A DNA stretch of 64,000 nt from Nibricoccus aquaticus. GTDB taxonomy: Bacteria > Verrucomicrobiota > Verrucomicrobiia > Opitutales > Opitutaceae. Position 1 is the first letter of the stretch. Every line of letters starts with the position of its first letter. The stretch is from positions 496,001-560,000 of the forward strand of contig NZ_CP023344.1 in the NCBI RefSeq assembly GCF_002310495.1, written 5' to 3'. Of the stretch, positions 36,419-45,113 are shown piece after piece. A model generated the notes under the pieces. It was given only the letters and a program-made list of their open reading frames with translations, did no database searches and was not told where the DNA came from. The position numbers and the translations under genes were made by a program.

Positions 36419-36604
36419 TTAGACGGTGTCGCTCGTACGAGCGACCGCGCGCGTCTCTGTGCGCAGTTGGAAGGGCGCGGATGCGGAGACCGGAGCGGCC
36501 GCAGGGGACGGAGATTTAGCCAGCAACTTAGGCGCGATGCCGGCAGCAGCCAGCAGGCCTAGAAACTTGGCAAAGAAACTCTTTCGAGAGTGTTGAGTGC
36601 TCAC
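36419..36604 (-). CDS. Small exported-type protein at the head of the act operon
   Basis: The 61-residue product begins, from a GTG start, with MSTQHSRKSFFAKFLGLLAAAGIAPKLLA. This is a basic head plus hydrophobic run that resembles a signal or a single membrane anchor, and the rest is a Pro/Ala/Ser-rich tail. No family is recognised. It ends 12 bases before actA, so it is probably co-transcribed and may be the first gene of the operon. A short functional or leader peptide is possible. Confidence 0.6.
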   Translation of the reverse strand: MSTQHSRKSFFAKFLGLLAAAGIAPKLLAKSPSPAAAPVSASAPFQLRTETRAVARTSDTV

Positions 36605-36799
36605 AGTTCTTCGTAAAAGTTAAAGTCGAGGCGCAGCGAACGCCGCGAGGATTAGATTGTAAACTAAAATTTGGAACCGGGGATTTTTTTAAGCCGCAAA
36701 AGTAGCGCAGCGGCCATCGACCGTTGGGTTTGCTTATCAGCTGCGGATCACCCTGTGCATTTCTTGACCAAAATTTTCCGCCCCCCTCCAACGCAAGTC
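36605..36799 (-). promoter_or_regulatory. Upstream region of the act-cco operon
   Basis: These 195 bases between the exporter operon and the respiratory operon are AT-richer than the surroundings, with a run of seven T near 36685-36691 and a TTTACAATCTAAT stretch on the minus strand. The main promoter of the respiratory operon should lie here. No pair of promoter hexamers with standard spacing, and no FNR-type palindrome, was convincing. Confidence 0.4.
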
Positions 36800-37522
36800 T
36801 CAGACAAAAACACCATCACGCATCGGCCGCACCAAATCACAGCGCTGGGCGATATCCGGATTATGAGTAACGAGCACAATGGCCTGGCCGTGTTCGCGGG
36901 CGAGCCGGGTCATCAGATCAAAGACGACCGTGGAGTTTTTGACGTCGAGATTTCCAGTCGGCTCATCGGCTAGCAGGATCGAGGGCTGGTTCGCCAGAGC
37001 TCTGGCGATGGCAACGCGCTGCTGTTCGCCTCCTGAGAGGTGCGTAGCCAGACGATGCGTTTTCGCACCGAGGCCAACCGCCTCGAGGAGCATCTTTGCG
37101 CGATCCGTCATCTGAGCCACGCTCAGTCTGCCGAGTTTGCGCATAGGAATCATGACGTTCTCCAAGGCAGTGAACTCCAGCATCAGGAAGTGAAACTGGA
37201 AAACGAAGCCGATGTGCTCGTTGCGCGTCTGCGTGCGTTGTTCGTCGCTGGCCGTAGCGAGGTTTTTGCCGCCGATCCAGATTTCGCCGCCTTCGGGCCG
37301 GTCGAGCAGCCCGAGTAGATAGAGCAGCGTACTCTTGCCGCAGCCCGATGGCCCCACGATGGCCGTGACCGTGGACGGCGCGGCCGAGAAGGAAACCTCG
37401 CGCAACACATGCACGCGACCTTCGCCTTCGCCTAGATAACGCACCAGCCGCTCGCAACGAATCGATTCCCCACTGCGCGGAGCGGATGAAGCCTGCGATT
37501 GATTCTGAGAAACGCCTTTCAT
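36800..37522 (-). CDS. ABC exporter ATP-binding protein (LolD/MacB type)
   Basis: The 240-residue product starts MKGVSQNQSQASS. It has Walker A GPSGCGKST, a Q-loop region FVFQFHFLMLEFTALENVM, signature LSGGEQQRVAIARAL, Walker B ILLADEPTGNLD, and the LVTHNPDIA switch His. The sequence class is the LolD/MacB/FtsE group that pairs with FtsX-type permeases. Start ATG at 37522 overlaps the permease stop (ATGA). It powers the tripartite exporter encoded at 36.8-41.3 kb. Confidence 0.93.
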   Translation of the reverse strand: MKGVSQNQSQASSAPRSGESIRCERLVRYLGEGEGRVHVLREVSFSAAPSTVTAIVGPSGCGKSTLLYLLGLLDRPEGGEIWIGGKNLATASDEQRTQTRNEHIGFVFQFHFLMLEFTALENVMIPMRKLGRLSVAQMTDRAKMLLEAVGLGAKTHRLATHLSGGEQQRVAIARALANQPSILLADEPTGNLDVKNSTVVFDLMTRLAREHGQAIVLVTHNPDIAQRCDLVRPMRDGVFV

Positions 37523-38778
37523 TGTGAAGCCCCCCGGATGATCGCCGCCGGTTCCAGTCGTGCCGCCCGGCGAGCCGGCAGCCAGCTCGCCACGAAAACC
37601 ACCACCGTCGCCGCCACCGCAGCCCCCGCATAATGCGCGAGATCCCAGGCCACCACGACGTGATCGGTCGAAAAAATGCCCCGCACCGAGATCGGTACGC
37701 TCGAAACCGCATAGGTGCTCAACGCTCCCAGCCCCCACCCCGCCACCACGCCGATCAGCAGCACCAGCACGCCTTGCAGCATGAAAATCGCCCCGATGTC
37801 ACCCCGCGTGAAACCCATCGAGCGCAGGATCGCGATGTCCTTGGTCTTCTCCATGACTATCATCGCGAGCGTATTGAACATCCCGAGACCGGACACGATA
37901 ATGATGGTCGAGACCATGATCGCCGCCGCGATACGGAAAAACAAAAACACATCCAACCACACCTTCTCGCGTTGCTGCCAGCTCGTCGCGCGATGACTCG
38001 CCACAAGTTCGATCTGCCGCGCGATCTCCGGTGCCTGCGCCGAGTCTTTCAACGACAGCTGGATGAAACTCGCCCCATAAGGCCGCTTGAGCACCGTCCG
38101 CGCCTCGCTCAGGTGCAGAAAAATCCGCACCCGGTCGATCTCGCGCACACCTGTTTCATAAATCGCCGCCACCCGGTAACGCGTGGACTGCCCCGCATAC
38201 GTCAACAGCACCGAGTTTCCCGGACTGATCCGCAACCGCTCCGCCAGCGCCGCACCCACCAAAATGCCCGACGGCGAATCCCGAAACGCCGCCAGTTCCC
38301 CCAACACGATTTGCTCCTCCAGATTGGAAACGCCTGCGTGATCGTCGAACTCGATGCCGATCACCTGCGCGTTATCTTCGCGCGTCGCCGATTGGATGAG
38401 CACGCTCCCACGCACGACTTCCGACATGCCCGTGATCTCGGGAAAACGCGCGAGCGATTCCCGCAACAACCGCGGCTCCGCTACGCCTTCCTGATAACGC
38501 CGTTCGCTCTCCACCGTGATCGCCGCCACCGGCCCTTTTTTTTCCACGCCTCCGTCATCCACCGGAATGTCCACCGTCGTCGCCTGAAATTTATCCTCCA
38601 CGCGGATCGCGCCGTCCGTGCCGAGGATCGTGCGAATAAAAAACTCCTGGAAGCCCGACGTCACCGCCTGCGTGAGCACGATGAATCCCACGCCAAACGC
38701 GATGCCCAGCAGGCTCATCGCCATGGAGCGTTTCTTCGCCAGCAGGAAACGCAGCGCGATCTGCAGATTCGTACGCAT
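37519..38778 (-). CDS. ABC transporter permease (LolC/MacB FtsX-type)
   Basis: The 419-residue protein has one N-terminal helix (SMAMSLLGIAFGVGFIVLTQA), a periplasmic domain of about 230 residues, and three C-terminal helices (AAAIMVSTIIIVSGLGMFNTL, IFMLQGVLVLLIGVVAGWGLG, HYAGAAVAATVVVFVASWLPARRAARLEPAAIIRG). This is the FtsX/MacB-domain topology. The ending LPARRAARLEP is typical of the family. It shares one base with the membrane-fusion protein gene upstream (TAATG). Confidence 0.92.
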   Translation of the reverse strand: MRTNLQIALRFLLAKKRSMAMSLLGIAFGVGFIVLTQAVTSGFQEFFIRTILGTDGAIRVEDKFQATTVDIPVDDGGVEKKGPVAAITVESERRYQEGVAEPRLLRESLARFPEITGMSEVVRGSVLIQSATREDNAQVIGIEFDDHAGVSNLEEQIVLGELAAFRDSPSGILVGAALAERLRISPGNSVLLTYAGQSTRYRVAAIYETGVREIDRVRIFLHLSEARTVLKRPYGASFIQLSLKDSAQAPEIARQIELVASHRATSWQQREKVWLDVFLFFRIAAAIMVSTIIIVSGLGMFNTLAMIVMEKTKDIAILRSMGFTRGDIGAIFMLQGVLVLLIGVVAGWGLGALSTYAVSSVPISVRGIFSTDHVVVAWDLAHYAGAAVAATVVVFVASWLPARRAARLEPAAIIRGASQ

Positions 38779-39896
38779 TAACGGCTGGCTTCCTTCACCG
38801 CGCGCACCTTTTGCCCGTCGCGAAATCCGGCCGGGTTACTCACGATCACCAGATCGCCTTCATTCACGGCGGAGAGGATCTCTGTGTGCCGCATATTCGA
38901 ATACCCGATGATCACCGGCACATAATGCGCGACACCGTCCCGCACCACGAAGAGCGTGTGCCCCAGCATCGAGCGCCGCTCCGCCAGCAGCGTGTTGTCG
39001 TGGCGATCGATCGTGATGCTCGCCTCGCCAGTCAATCCCGGCGCCAGCAGCGCTTCGTCGATATCGATTTTCAGAAACGCCGTATAACGCTTTGTGCGCT
39101 CATCCGCGCCCGGCAGCACGCGCTCGACCTTGGCGGTGAAAAGTTTTCCGCCATAACCGAGCAGCTGCACATTCGCCGACAGGCCCGGACGCACACCCGC
39201 GAAGTTCTCCTCGCTGATCTGCGCCAGCACCAGCCGCGCCTTCGAGATCACCCGCGCCAGCAACTGCCCTCCGCCGACCAATTCGCCATTGATCGCAAAA
39301 ATCTCCGACACCGTGCCGTCGTCCGGCGCGAGTACCCGCATCTTCTCCAACTGGCGGCGCTTCGTCTTCAGCGTGTTGTCGAAATTATCCAGCGTCTGCT
39401 GGTTGTTGATATTCTCCGTCGCCAGCTCGTCCTGCAGCTGCGTCACCGCGCGCTTCGATTGATCGAGCGCGATTTGCGCGAGCTTCCCCTGCTCCACCAG
39501 CCGCGTGTTGTTGCGGACCGTTTCCTCCGCCGTCGCGATCTGAAAACGCTTCTGCGAACCCAGATCGATGCGCGCCTGCGCTGCCTTACGATCCGACTCG
39601 ATTCGCTCGATCTCCAATTCCAAATCCCTCGGATCGACCTCAAATAAAACATCCCCCGCCTTCACCTGCGTGCCGAGCTGCACATGACTCTTGATGATCC
39701 GCCCGCCGGATTCGCTTTTGATCTCCATGCGAAACTCCTCCGTCACGAGGATGTTCGCCGGCACCGCATGCACCGCCGAGCCGCGCGTGATCGGCCCCAC
39801 CACCGCAACCGGATGGGTTTGCTGATAGCCAAACCAACCCGCCGCACCGAGCGCCAGCAGCAGACCGCCCGTCACTAAAATTTTCGTCGAAGACAT
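38778..39896 (-). CDS. Membrane fusion protein (HlyD/MacA-type periplasmic adaptor)
   Basis: The 372-residue product has an N-terminal signal anchor (ILVTGGLLLALGAAGWFGY). The lipoyl halves follow (IIKSHVQLGTQVKAGDVLFEVDPRDL and VLAPDDGTVSEIFAINGELVGGG), flanking a coiled-coil hairpin of about residues 100-180, and then a beta-barrel with PGLSANVQLLGYGGK and ending GFRDGQKVRAV. The adaptor links the inner membrane ABC permease to the TolC-type channel. Confidence 0.92.
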   Translation of the reverse strand: MSSTKILVTGGLLLALGAAGWFGYQQTHPVAVVGPITRGSAVHAVPANILVTEEFRMEIKSESGGRIIKSHVQLGTQVKAGDVLFEVDPRDLELEIERIESDRKAAQARIDLGSQKRFQIATAEETVRNNTRLVEQGKLAQIALDQSKRAVTQLQDELATENINNQQTLDNFDNTLKTKRRQLEKMRVLAPDDGTVSEIFAINGELVGGGQLLARVISKARLVLAQISEENFAGVRPGLSANVQLLGYGGKLFTAKVERVLPGADERTKRYTAFLKIDIDEALLAPGLTGEASITIDRHDNTLLAERRSMLGHTLFVVRDGVAHYVPVIIGYSNMRHTEILSAVNEGDLVIVSNPAGFRDGQKVRAVKEASR

Positions 39897-39942
39897 ATGA
39901 ATGATTAAAAAATTTCCCGTGGATCAGCTCGCCCCCCTGCGC

Positions 39943-41340
39943 TTAACGCGCCCCCATGCGCACGGCCGGATCGAGCCCGCGGTTGGAAAAATAAGTGGCC
40001 AGCGCCGTGTAGAAATTTGTCCTCGCCACATTCACCGCCTGCAACGCCGTGTCCGCTCCCAGCCGCGTCAGATCGGCCTCGCTCGCCGGTATCCAGCCCG
40101 CCGCCACATCTTTTTCCACCGCTTCGACTGCACCACGCGCCCCACCAAACGCGATCTCCGCCTGCTGCAACTGCCGCCAGTAAAGCTGCAGCCGGTTCAC
40201 ATCGCTGCGGCGCTCATCTGCCTCAACGCGGGCGACCAGGTCACGGTCCGCCTCATAAGAACGCAGCCGCGCGAGCGATGCCCGCTGCGAAGCCTTCGCG
40301 CTGAACCCGTCGAATAACTGCCAGTCCACCGTCGCGAACGCATTCCAGGACGTGACGAGCGACTTCTTCCCAAGCACGTCGTTGTCTGGAGTCCGGTTAT
40401 CCTGCCCGCCGGAGAAACTCACGCCCAGCTTTGGTTTCAAGCGCGTCTTCTCCACCTGATAGCGCAGCGTCTCCATCCGCACAGAGTCCTCCGCGTTCAA
40501 CATCCGCGCCGACTGTCCCGTGACGCCCTCCGCTGCCGACAGCGCCTTTACCACTGCGTCCAGCTCCGCCGGTTTCGGCAGCTCGGCCACCGTCGCCGGA
40601 AGCTTTTCAACCGCCACACCCGAAACTCTCGCCAAATCATAGCGCCGCATATCGCGGTCATCTTCCATCTGCTGAAGGACTAACTCAGCCGCCGTGATCT
40701 GCCCCGTGATGAGCCCGCTCGCCGTGGACGCCGCGAAACCGTCCTCCACCTGCTTCTTTGCAAAATCAAACTGCCGGTTCAGCTCCTTCAGATTCTTCCG
40801 CGCCATCTCGATCGCCCCATCCACCGTCACCAGCTCCAGATAACGCCGCCGCAAATCCAGCGCCAGCAACCGCCGGGTCTCTTCAAGATTACGCGACGAC
40901 ACCGCCTGGGTCAGTTTTGCAATATCGTGATTCTTCGACAGCGCTCCCCAGTGATAAACCGGCTGCGAAACACTCGCATCATACAATACCGCGGCCAGCG
41001 TACGATCACTCCTCGCACCACCATCATCCCGCTGCTCCAACGTCACACCGGCTCTAAAAGATGCCCGCGCATTCGGCAGCATGGGCGCCCGCGCGATCCG
41101 CGTATTCTGCACCGATTGCTCCGCCTCCCAGCGCCGCACTAAAATCGTCGGCCCATTCTCCAACCCCACCCGCAACAACTCCTCCAGCCCTCGCAGACTC
41201 CGCTCAGGCAACGCCGCCATCAATGGATCAATCGCCTCCGCGATCACCGGCACCGCCGGCGTTTCAGCTCCCACCACCAGCACACGCCCAACCGCCTGCA
41301 CCGCCACCAGCCACAAAATATAAGGACGCAAAAGAGACAT
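39943..41340 (-). CDS. TolC family outer membrane efflux protein
   Basis: The 465-residue product begins MSLLRPYILWLVAVQAVGRVLVVGA, a signal peptide. Two OEP repeats follow, with long helical regions rich in Ala, Arg, Glu and Leu, among them LEETRRLLALDLRRRYLELV and the C-terminal DRDLVARVEADERRSDVNRLQLYWRQLQQAE. ATG 41340 is chosen because the signal peptide starts there. It is the first gene of a four-gene leftward exporter operon (channel, adaptor, permease, ATPase). The exported substrate is unknown. Confidence 0.9.
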   Translation of the reverse strand: MSLLRPYILWLVAVQAVGRVLVVGAETPAVPVIAEAIDPLMAALPERSLRGLEELLRVGLENGPTILVRRWEAEQSVQNTRIARAPMLPNARASFRAGVTLEQRDDGGARSDRTLAAVLYDASVSQPVYHWGALSKNHDIAKLTQAVSSRNLEETRRLLALDLRRRYLELVTVDGAIEMARKNLKELNRQFDFAKKQVEDGFAASTASGLITGQITAAELVLQQMEDDRDMRRYDLARVSGVAVEKLPATVAELPKPAELDAVVKALSAAEGVTGQSARMLNAEDSVRMETLRYQVEKTRLKPKLGVSFSGGQDNRTPDNDVLGKKSLVTSWNAFATVDWQLFDGFSAKASQRASLARLRSYEADRDLVARVEADERRSDVNRLQLYWRQLQQAEIAFGGARGAVEAVEKDVAAGWIPASEADLTRLGADTALQAVNVARTNFYTALATYFSNRGLDPAVRMGAR

Positions 41341-41526
41341 TCGTACGAGGGAAGCGATGAGAGTAACGATTAGGATAAAGATGCCGCTTGAGAGTTTTTC
41401 AGCACAAGCTCCGCATCGCCGAAGACGAGCGGAAAAATGATCCGCCGCCACCGACACCCATAATCGCAACCGGCTCCAAAAAATCCCCCGCAGAATTTTT
41501 GCCGGAAGCGTGCTATAGTCCTGCGT
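41341..41526. other. Divergent intergenic region
   Basis: These 186 bases separate the leftward exporter operon from the rightward ATPase-like gene. Promoters of both should lie here. The stretch is AT-richer near 41350-41400. No operator palindrome was recognised. Confidence 0.3.
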
Positions 41527-42165
41527 ATGATTTTCCTTCGCAGCATCGAGCGGCTGAGTGGCGAACCCGAAGGCTATACCAACACTCCGTTCGCAATTCC
41601 CCGGCTCGTCGCCCTTCGCAGCCTTACCCTCAGTTCGCCCGTTACTTTTCTCGCAGGAGAAACAAGCGCGAGCCGCTCCACCCTCCTGGCCGCCATCGCC
41701 ATTCGTGCCAAGCTTCCCACCCCGGCCGATCTCCCGCCCGAGCACGAGCCTTCTCTCGCCGCCAGCCATAAACTCGCGCGCAATCTGAATCTCCACTGGT
41801 CGCCAAAGACCCACTACGGCGTCTTCCTCCGTTCCTGCGATCTCCACTGCCACGACGGCGAAGCCTGCCTCGAAATGCTCCGCAGCCGCTGCGTTCCCGG
41901 CGGACTTCACCTGATCGACACCCCGGAATGCATTTTCCCTCCCCAGCATCAGCTTGCTCTTCTAGCACTCCTGAAATCCCTCGTTAGCGGCAACGCCCAG
42001 TTCATCATCGCCACCAATTCCCCGATCCTGCTCGCCTTCCCCGACGCCCAGATCCTCGACTTCGACGCCCCAGAAATCACCCCGCGCACCTACGACGAAG
42101 TCCCCGTAGTGAAATTCATGCGCGCCTTCCTCGCCGACCCCGAAGACCACATTCGCAAACTCTGA
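41527..42165 (+). CDS. Degenerate AAA-type (ABC-like) ATPase, probably inactive
   Basis: The 212-residue protein follows the plan of the small single-gene ATPases with SLPAI, GENGSGKST, HGESF and DEPEAALSPQRQ motifs. Here, however, the Walker A position reads GETSASRST (residues 44-52): both loop Gly and the Lys are lost. The Walker B/D-loop position reads LIDTPECIFPPQHQLALL, with DTPE in place of DEPE. The FIIATNSPILLAFP segment (usually ATHSP) also has Asn for the His. The reading frame is intact. It may be a pseudo-ATPase or a decaying gene. It lies about 130 bases before dapF on the same strand. Confidence 0.75.
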   Translation: MIFLRSIERLSGEPEGYTNTPFAIPRLVALRSLTLSSPVTFLAGETSASRSTLLAAIAIRAKLPTPADLPPEHEPSLAASHKLARNLNLHWSPKTHYGVFLRSCDLHCHDGEACLEMLRSRCVPGGLHLIDTPECIFPPQHQLALLALLKSLVSGNAQFIIATNSPILLAFPDAQILDFDAPEITPRTYDEVPVVKFMRAFLADPEDHIRKL

Positions 42166-42294
42166 GCGCCTCCGCGCTCCTTCCGGCATTCTGCTCTCTT
42201 TGCGCTTTTCGCTGCCACTCCGGATCGGTGCCGCATTCCGCGTTTCCGCGATTGCCCGCCACGGAAAATCCCCTTGGCTCCGCGCTTTTCGCCC

Positions 42295-43155
42295 ATGCGC
42301 TTCTACAAGTATCACGCCCTCGGCAACGACTACATCGTGCTCAATCCCGCCGATTTTCCCCAATGGAAATCCGCCCCCACGCTCGACCAGATCCGCGTCG
42401 TCTGCCACCGCAACTTCGGCGTCGGCTCCGACGGCATCCTCTGGGGCCCGCTTCCGTCGCAGAAAGCCGACTTCGGCCTGCGCATCTTCAATCCCGATGG
42501 CTCCGAAGCCGAGAAATCCGGCAACGGTCTCCGCATCTTCTCCCGCTATCTCTGGGACCAGAAGCTCGTTAAAAACCCCGACTTCACCATCGAAGTCCCC
42601 GGCGGCCTCGTCCGCTCCGTCATCCTCGACAACGGCCAGCTCATCAAAATCGCGATGGGCAACGTCTCCTTCGACAGCGCCAAAATCCCCGTCAACCTCA
42701 CCGGCCCCGCCCGCGAGGTCATCAACGAGAAAATCACCATCCTCGACCGCGAGTTCACCTACTGCGCCGCCACCATCGGCAATCCGCACTGCGTCCTCCC
42801 GCTCCCTGAGGTCACCTCCGAGCTCGCTCACAAATACGGCCCTCACCTCGAGGTTCACGCCAACTTCCCGCGCAAGACCAACGTCCAGTTCCTCCAGGTC
42901 CTCGACCGCGCCAACATCCGCATCGAGATCTGGGAACGCGGCGCCGGTTACACCCTCGCCTCCGGCAGCAGCTCCAGCGCAGCCGCCGCCGTCGCCCACC
43001 GCCTCGGCCTCGTCGATAAAGACATCACCGTCCACATGCCCGGCGGCAAAATCGGCATCGAGATCGGCGATAACTTCTCGATCATGATGACCGGCACCGT
43101 GAACAAAGTCGCCGAAGGCGACATGCACCCCGAACTCTTCGCCGTAAAAGTCTGA
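42295..43155 (+). CDS. dapF: DapF-family epimerase homologue lacking both catalytic cysteines
   Basis: The 286-residue protein has the DapF twin-domain fold signatures: KYHALGNDYIVLNP at the N-terminus, FGVGSDGILWG, RIFNPDGSEAEKSGNGLR, GNPHCVLPL and IWERGAGYTLASGSS. True diaminopimelate epimerases use two Cys, one in GNGxRC and one in ACGSG/ACGTG. Here these positions are Ile81 and Ser223, and the preceding CGNG Cys is also Ser75. It is therefore unlikely to work as a standard two-base DAP epimerase. It may be a paralogue with another role, possibly binding a related ligand. ATG 42295 is chosen at the conserved MRFYKYHALGN start. A terminator follows. Confidence 0.85.
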   Translation: MRFYKYHALGNDYIVLNPADFPQWKSAPTLDQIRVVCHRNFGVGSDGILWGPLPSQKADFGLRIFNPDGSEAEKSGNGLRIFSRYLWDQKLVKNPDFTIEVPGGLVRSVILDNGQLIKIAMGNVSFDSAKIPVNLTGPAREVINEKITILDREFTYCAATIGNPHCVLPLPEVTSELAHKYGPHLEVHANFPRKTNVQFLQVLDRANIRIEIWERGAGYTLASGSSSSAAAAVAHRLGLVDKDITVHMPGGKIGIEIGDNFSIMMTGTVNKVAEGDMHPELFAVKV

Positions 43156-43201
43156 GGTGGAACGTGCGCTCCGCGCGCGTTCGTTCGACATCGTCCCCAC
43201 C

Positions 43202-43232
43202 AAGGCCCGGATTCCCCCCCCCGGGCCTTTTT
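43202..43232 (+). terminator. Terminator after dapF
   Basis: AAGGCCCGG (43202-43210) pairs with CCGGGCCTT (43221-43229) around a C-rich 10-base loop, followed by a run of T to 43232. It lies about 45 bases past the dapF stop. Confidence 0.85.
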
Positions 43233-43250
43233 CATACCGCCCCTCGTCTT

Positions 43251-43275
43251 CTTGGCGTCTTCGCGCCTTTGCGTG
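43251..43275 (+). repeat. Fragment related to the 21.9 kb inverted repeat
   Basis: The 25 bases starting CTTGGCGTCTTCGCG closely match the right arm at 21943-21967 (CTTAGCGTCTTCGCG). The second site has no matching inverted arm, so it looks like a solitary copy of a dispersed short repeat. Confidence 0.45.
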
Positions 43276-43372
43276 ATCCCCTCCCTCCTTCGCCGCGACA
43301 ATCAATTCCGGCCACTCCGCGCTTCGAGTGCCACCGCTTGCCGCCGGCCCAAAACCTCCCACGCTCCGCGCC

Positions 43373-44977
43373 ATGCGCCGCCTCCTCTCTGTCTCCGTCA
43401 CCGCACTCCTGCTCGCCGTCGCCGCTTTCTCCCTACCCGCCTCCGCCCACGCCGCGCCGAAAATCCTGAACTACGGTAACGGTGCAGAGCCCCAGGATCT
43501 CGACCCGCAAGTCATCACTGGCGTCCCCGAGCATCACATCATCGACTCGCTCTTCGAAGGCCTCGTCATGCCTTCGCCCGACGGCTCAAACGTCGCCCCC
43601 GGCGTCGCCGAACGCTGGGACCTTTCTGCCGACGCGCTTACCTACACGTTCCACCTCCGCGCCGACGCCCGCTGGTCCAACGGCGACCCCGTCACCGCCC
43701 ACGACTTCGTCCGTTCCTACCAACGCATGCTCACGCCCGCCCTCGGTGCCGACTACGCCTACATGCTCTACCTCGTCGCCGGTGCCGAAGACTTCAACAC
43801 CGGTAAACTCACCGACTTCTCCCTCACCGGCTTCCGCGCCCCCGATGCCCGCACTCTTCAGATCACTCTTCGCAAACCCGCCCCCTTCTTCCTGAAATCC
43901 CTCGTCCACTGCGCCTGGTTTCCCGTCCACATCCCCACCCTCGAAAAGTTCGACGCCGTCACCCGCAAAGCCACCCGCTGGACCCGCCCCGAAAACCTCG
44001 TCGGCAACGGCGCCTTCACTCTCACCGACTGGAAACCCGGCCAGAAGATTATCGTCTCCCGCTCTCCCACCTACTGGGACCGCGCCAGCGTGAAACTCGA
44101 CGAAATCCACTTCCACCCGATCGACGTCCCCGACACCGAGGAAAAAATGTTTCGCACGGGCCAGCTCCACGTCACCCACGAAATCCCACGCGCCAAAATC
44201 GCGACCTACCAGCGCGACCAGCCCGCCCAGCTCAGCCTCGAACCGTATTGCGGCATCTACTACTACCGCTTCAACACCGCCAGGAAACCCTTCGACGACG
44301 TCCGCGTCCGCCGCGCCCTCGCCCTCTCGATCGATCGCGAGACCATCGTGAAGTTCATCACCCGTGGCGGCGAAATCCCCGCCTATAACTTCGTCCCGCC
44401 CAACGTCAGCGGCTTCGTCAGCGAACACCATCTCACCGCCGACATCGCTGAAGCCCGCCGTCTCCTCGCCGAGGCCGGCTATCCCGGCGGCAAGGGTCTC
44501 CCCAAGATCGAGCTCCTCTACAACACCGACACCAAGCACCGCAGCATCGCCGAAGCCCTCCAGCAGATGTGGAAAAAAAATCTCGGCCTCACCAACATCA
44601 GCCTCACCAACCAGGAGTGGAAAGTGTACATCGCCGCCCAGAAAGCCGGCGACTTCCAGTTCCAACGCGCCGGTTGGATCGCCGACTACGTTGACCCCAA
44701 TGTCTTCTTCGACCTCTGGCAGACCGGTGCCGGCAACAACAACACCGGCTGGGGCAGCGCAGACTATGACCGTCTCCTCTCCGATTCGCTCGACGCTAAA
44801 ACCGAGGCCGAGCGCTACGCCATCTACCAGCAGATGGAAAAAATCCTCGTGGCCGAAATGCCCGTCATGCCGATCTATTTCTACACCCATCCCCGCCTGA
44901 TTTCTCCTCAGGTCCGTAACTTTCGCACCACCTACCTCGACACCTTCCCCTGGAAACACATCGACCTCGCCCCGTAG
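43373..44977 (+). CDS. oppA: Oligopeptide ABC transporter substrate-binding protein
   Basis: The 534-residue product has a signal peptide (MRRLLSVSVTALLLAVAAFSLPASAHA) and the family-5 solute-binding fold. Typical motifs are EPQDLDPQ, GLVMPSPDGSNVAPGVAERWDLSADALTYTFHLR, ARWSNGDPVTAHDFVRSYQRML, YRFNTARKPFDDVRVRRALALSIDRETIV, and GWIADYVDPNVF near the C-terminus. It is close to OppA-type peptide binders that also load murein peptides. ATG 43373 is chosen because the signal peptide starts there. oppB follows after 136 bases. Confidence 0.93.
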   Translation: MRRLLSVSVTALLLAVAAFSLPASAHAAPKILNYGNGAEPQDLDPQVITGVPEHHIIDSLFEGLVMPSPDGSNVAPGVAERWDLSADALTYTFHLRADARWSNGDPVTAHDFVRSYQRMLTPALGADYAYMLYLVAGAEDFNTGKLTDFSLTGFRAPDARTLQITLRKPAPFFLKSLVHCAWFPVHIPTLEKFDAVTRKATRWTRPENLVGNGAFTLTDWKPGQKIIVSRSPTYWDRASVKLDEIHFHPIDVPDTEEKMFRTGQLHVTHEIPRAKIATYQRDQPAQLSLEPYCGIYYYRFNTARKPFDDVRVRRALALSIDRETIVKFITRGGEIPAYNFVPPNVSGFVSEHHLTADIAEARRLLAEAGYPGGKGLPKIELLYNTDTKHRSIAEALQQMWKKNLGLTNISLTNQEWKVYIAAQKAGDFQFQRAGWIADYVDPNVFFDLWQTGAGNNNTGWGSADYDRLLSDSLDAKTEAERYAIYQQMEKILVAEMPVMPIYFYTHPRLISPQVRNFRTTYLDTFPWKHIDLAP

Positions 44978-45113
44978 GCCAGCGTGCTCGCACGCGCTCC
45001 GTTGATTAGTCGGCGATCTCTCGCAACGCACACTTTACATCCCGCGAAACCTCCGCAGCCCAGACTTGTCACCACCCGCGCGCACTCGCACCGTCACCGG
45101 CCGATCTCGCTGA

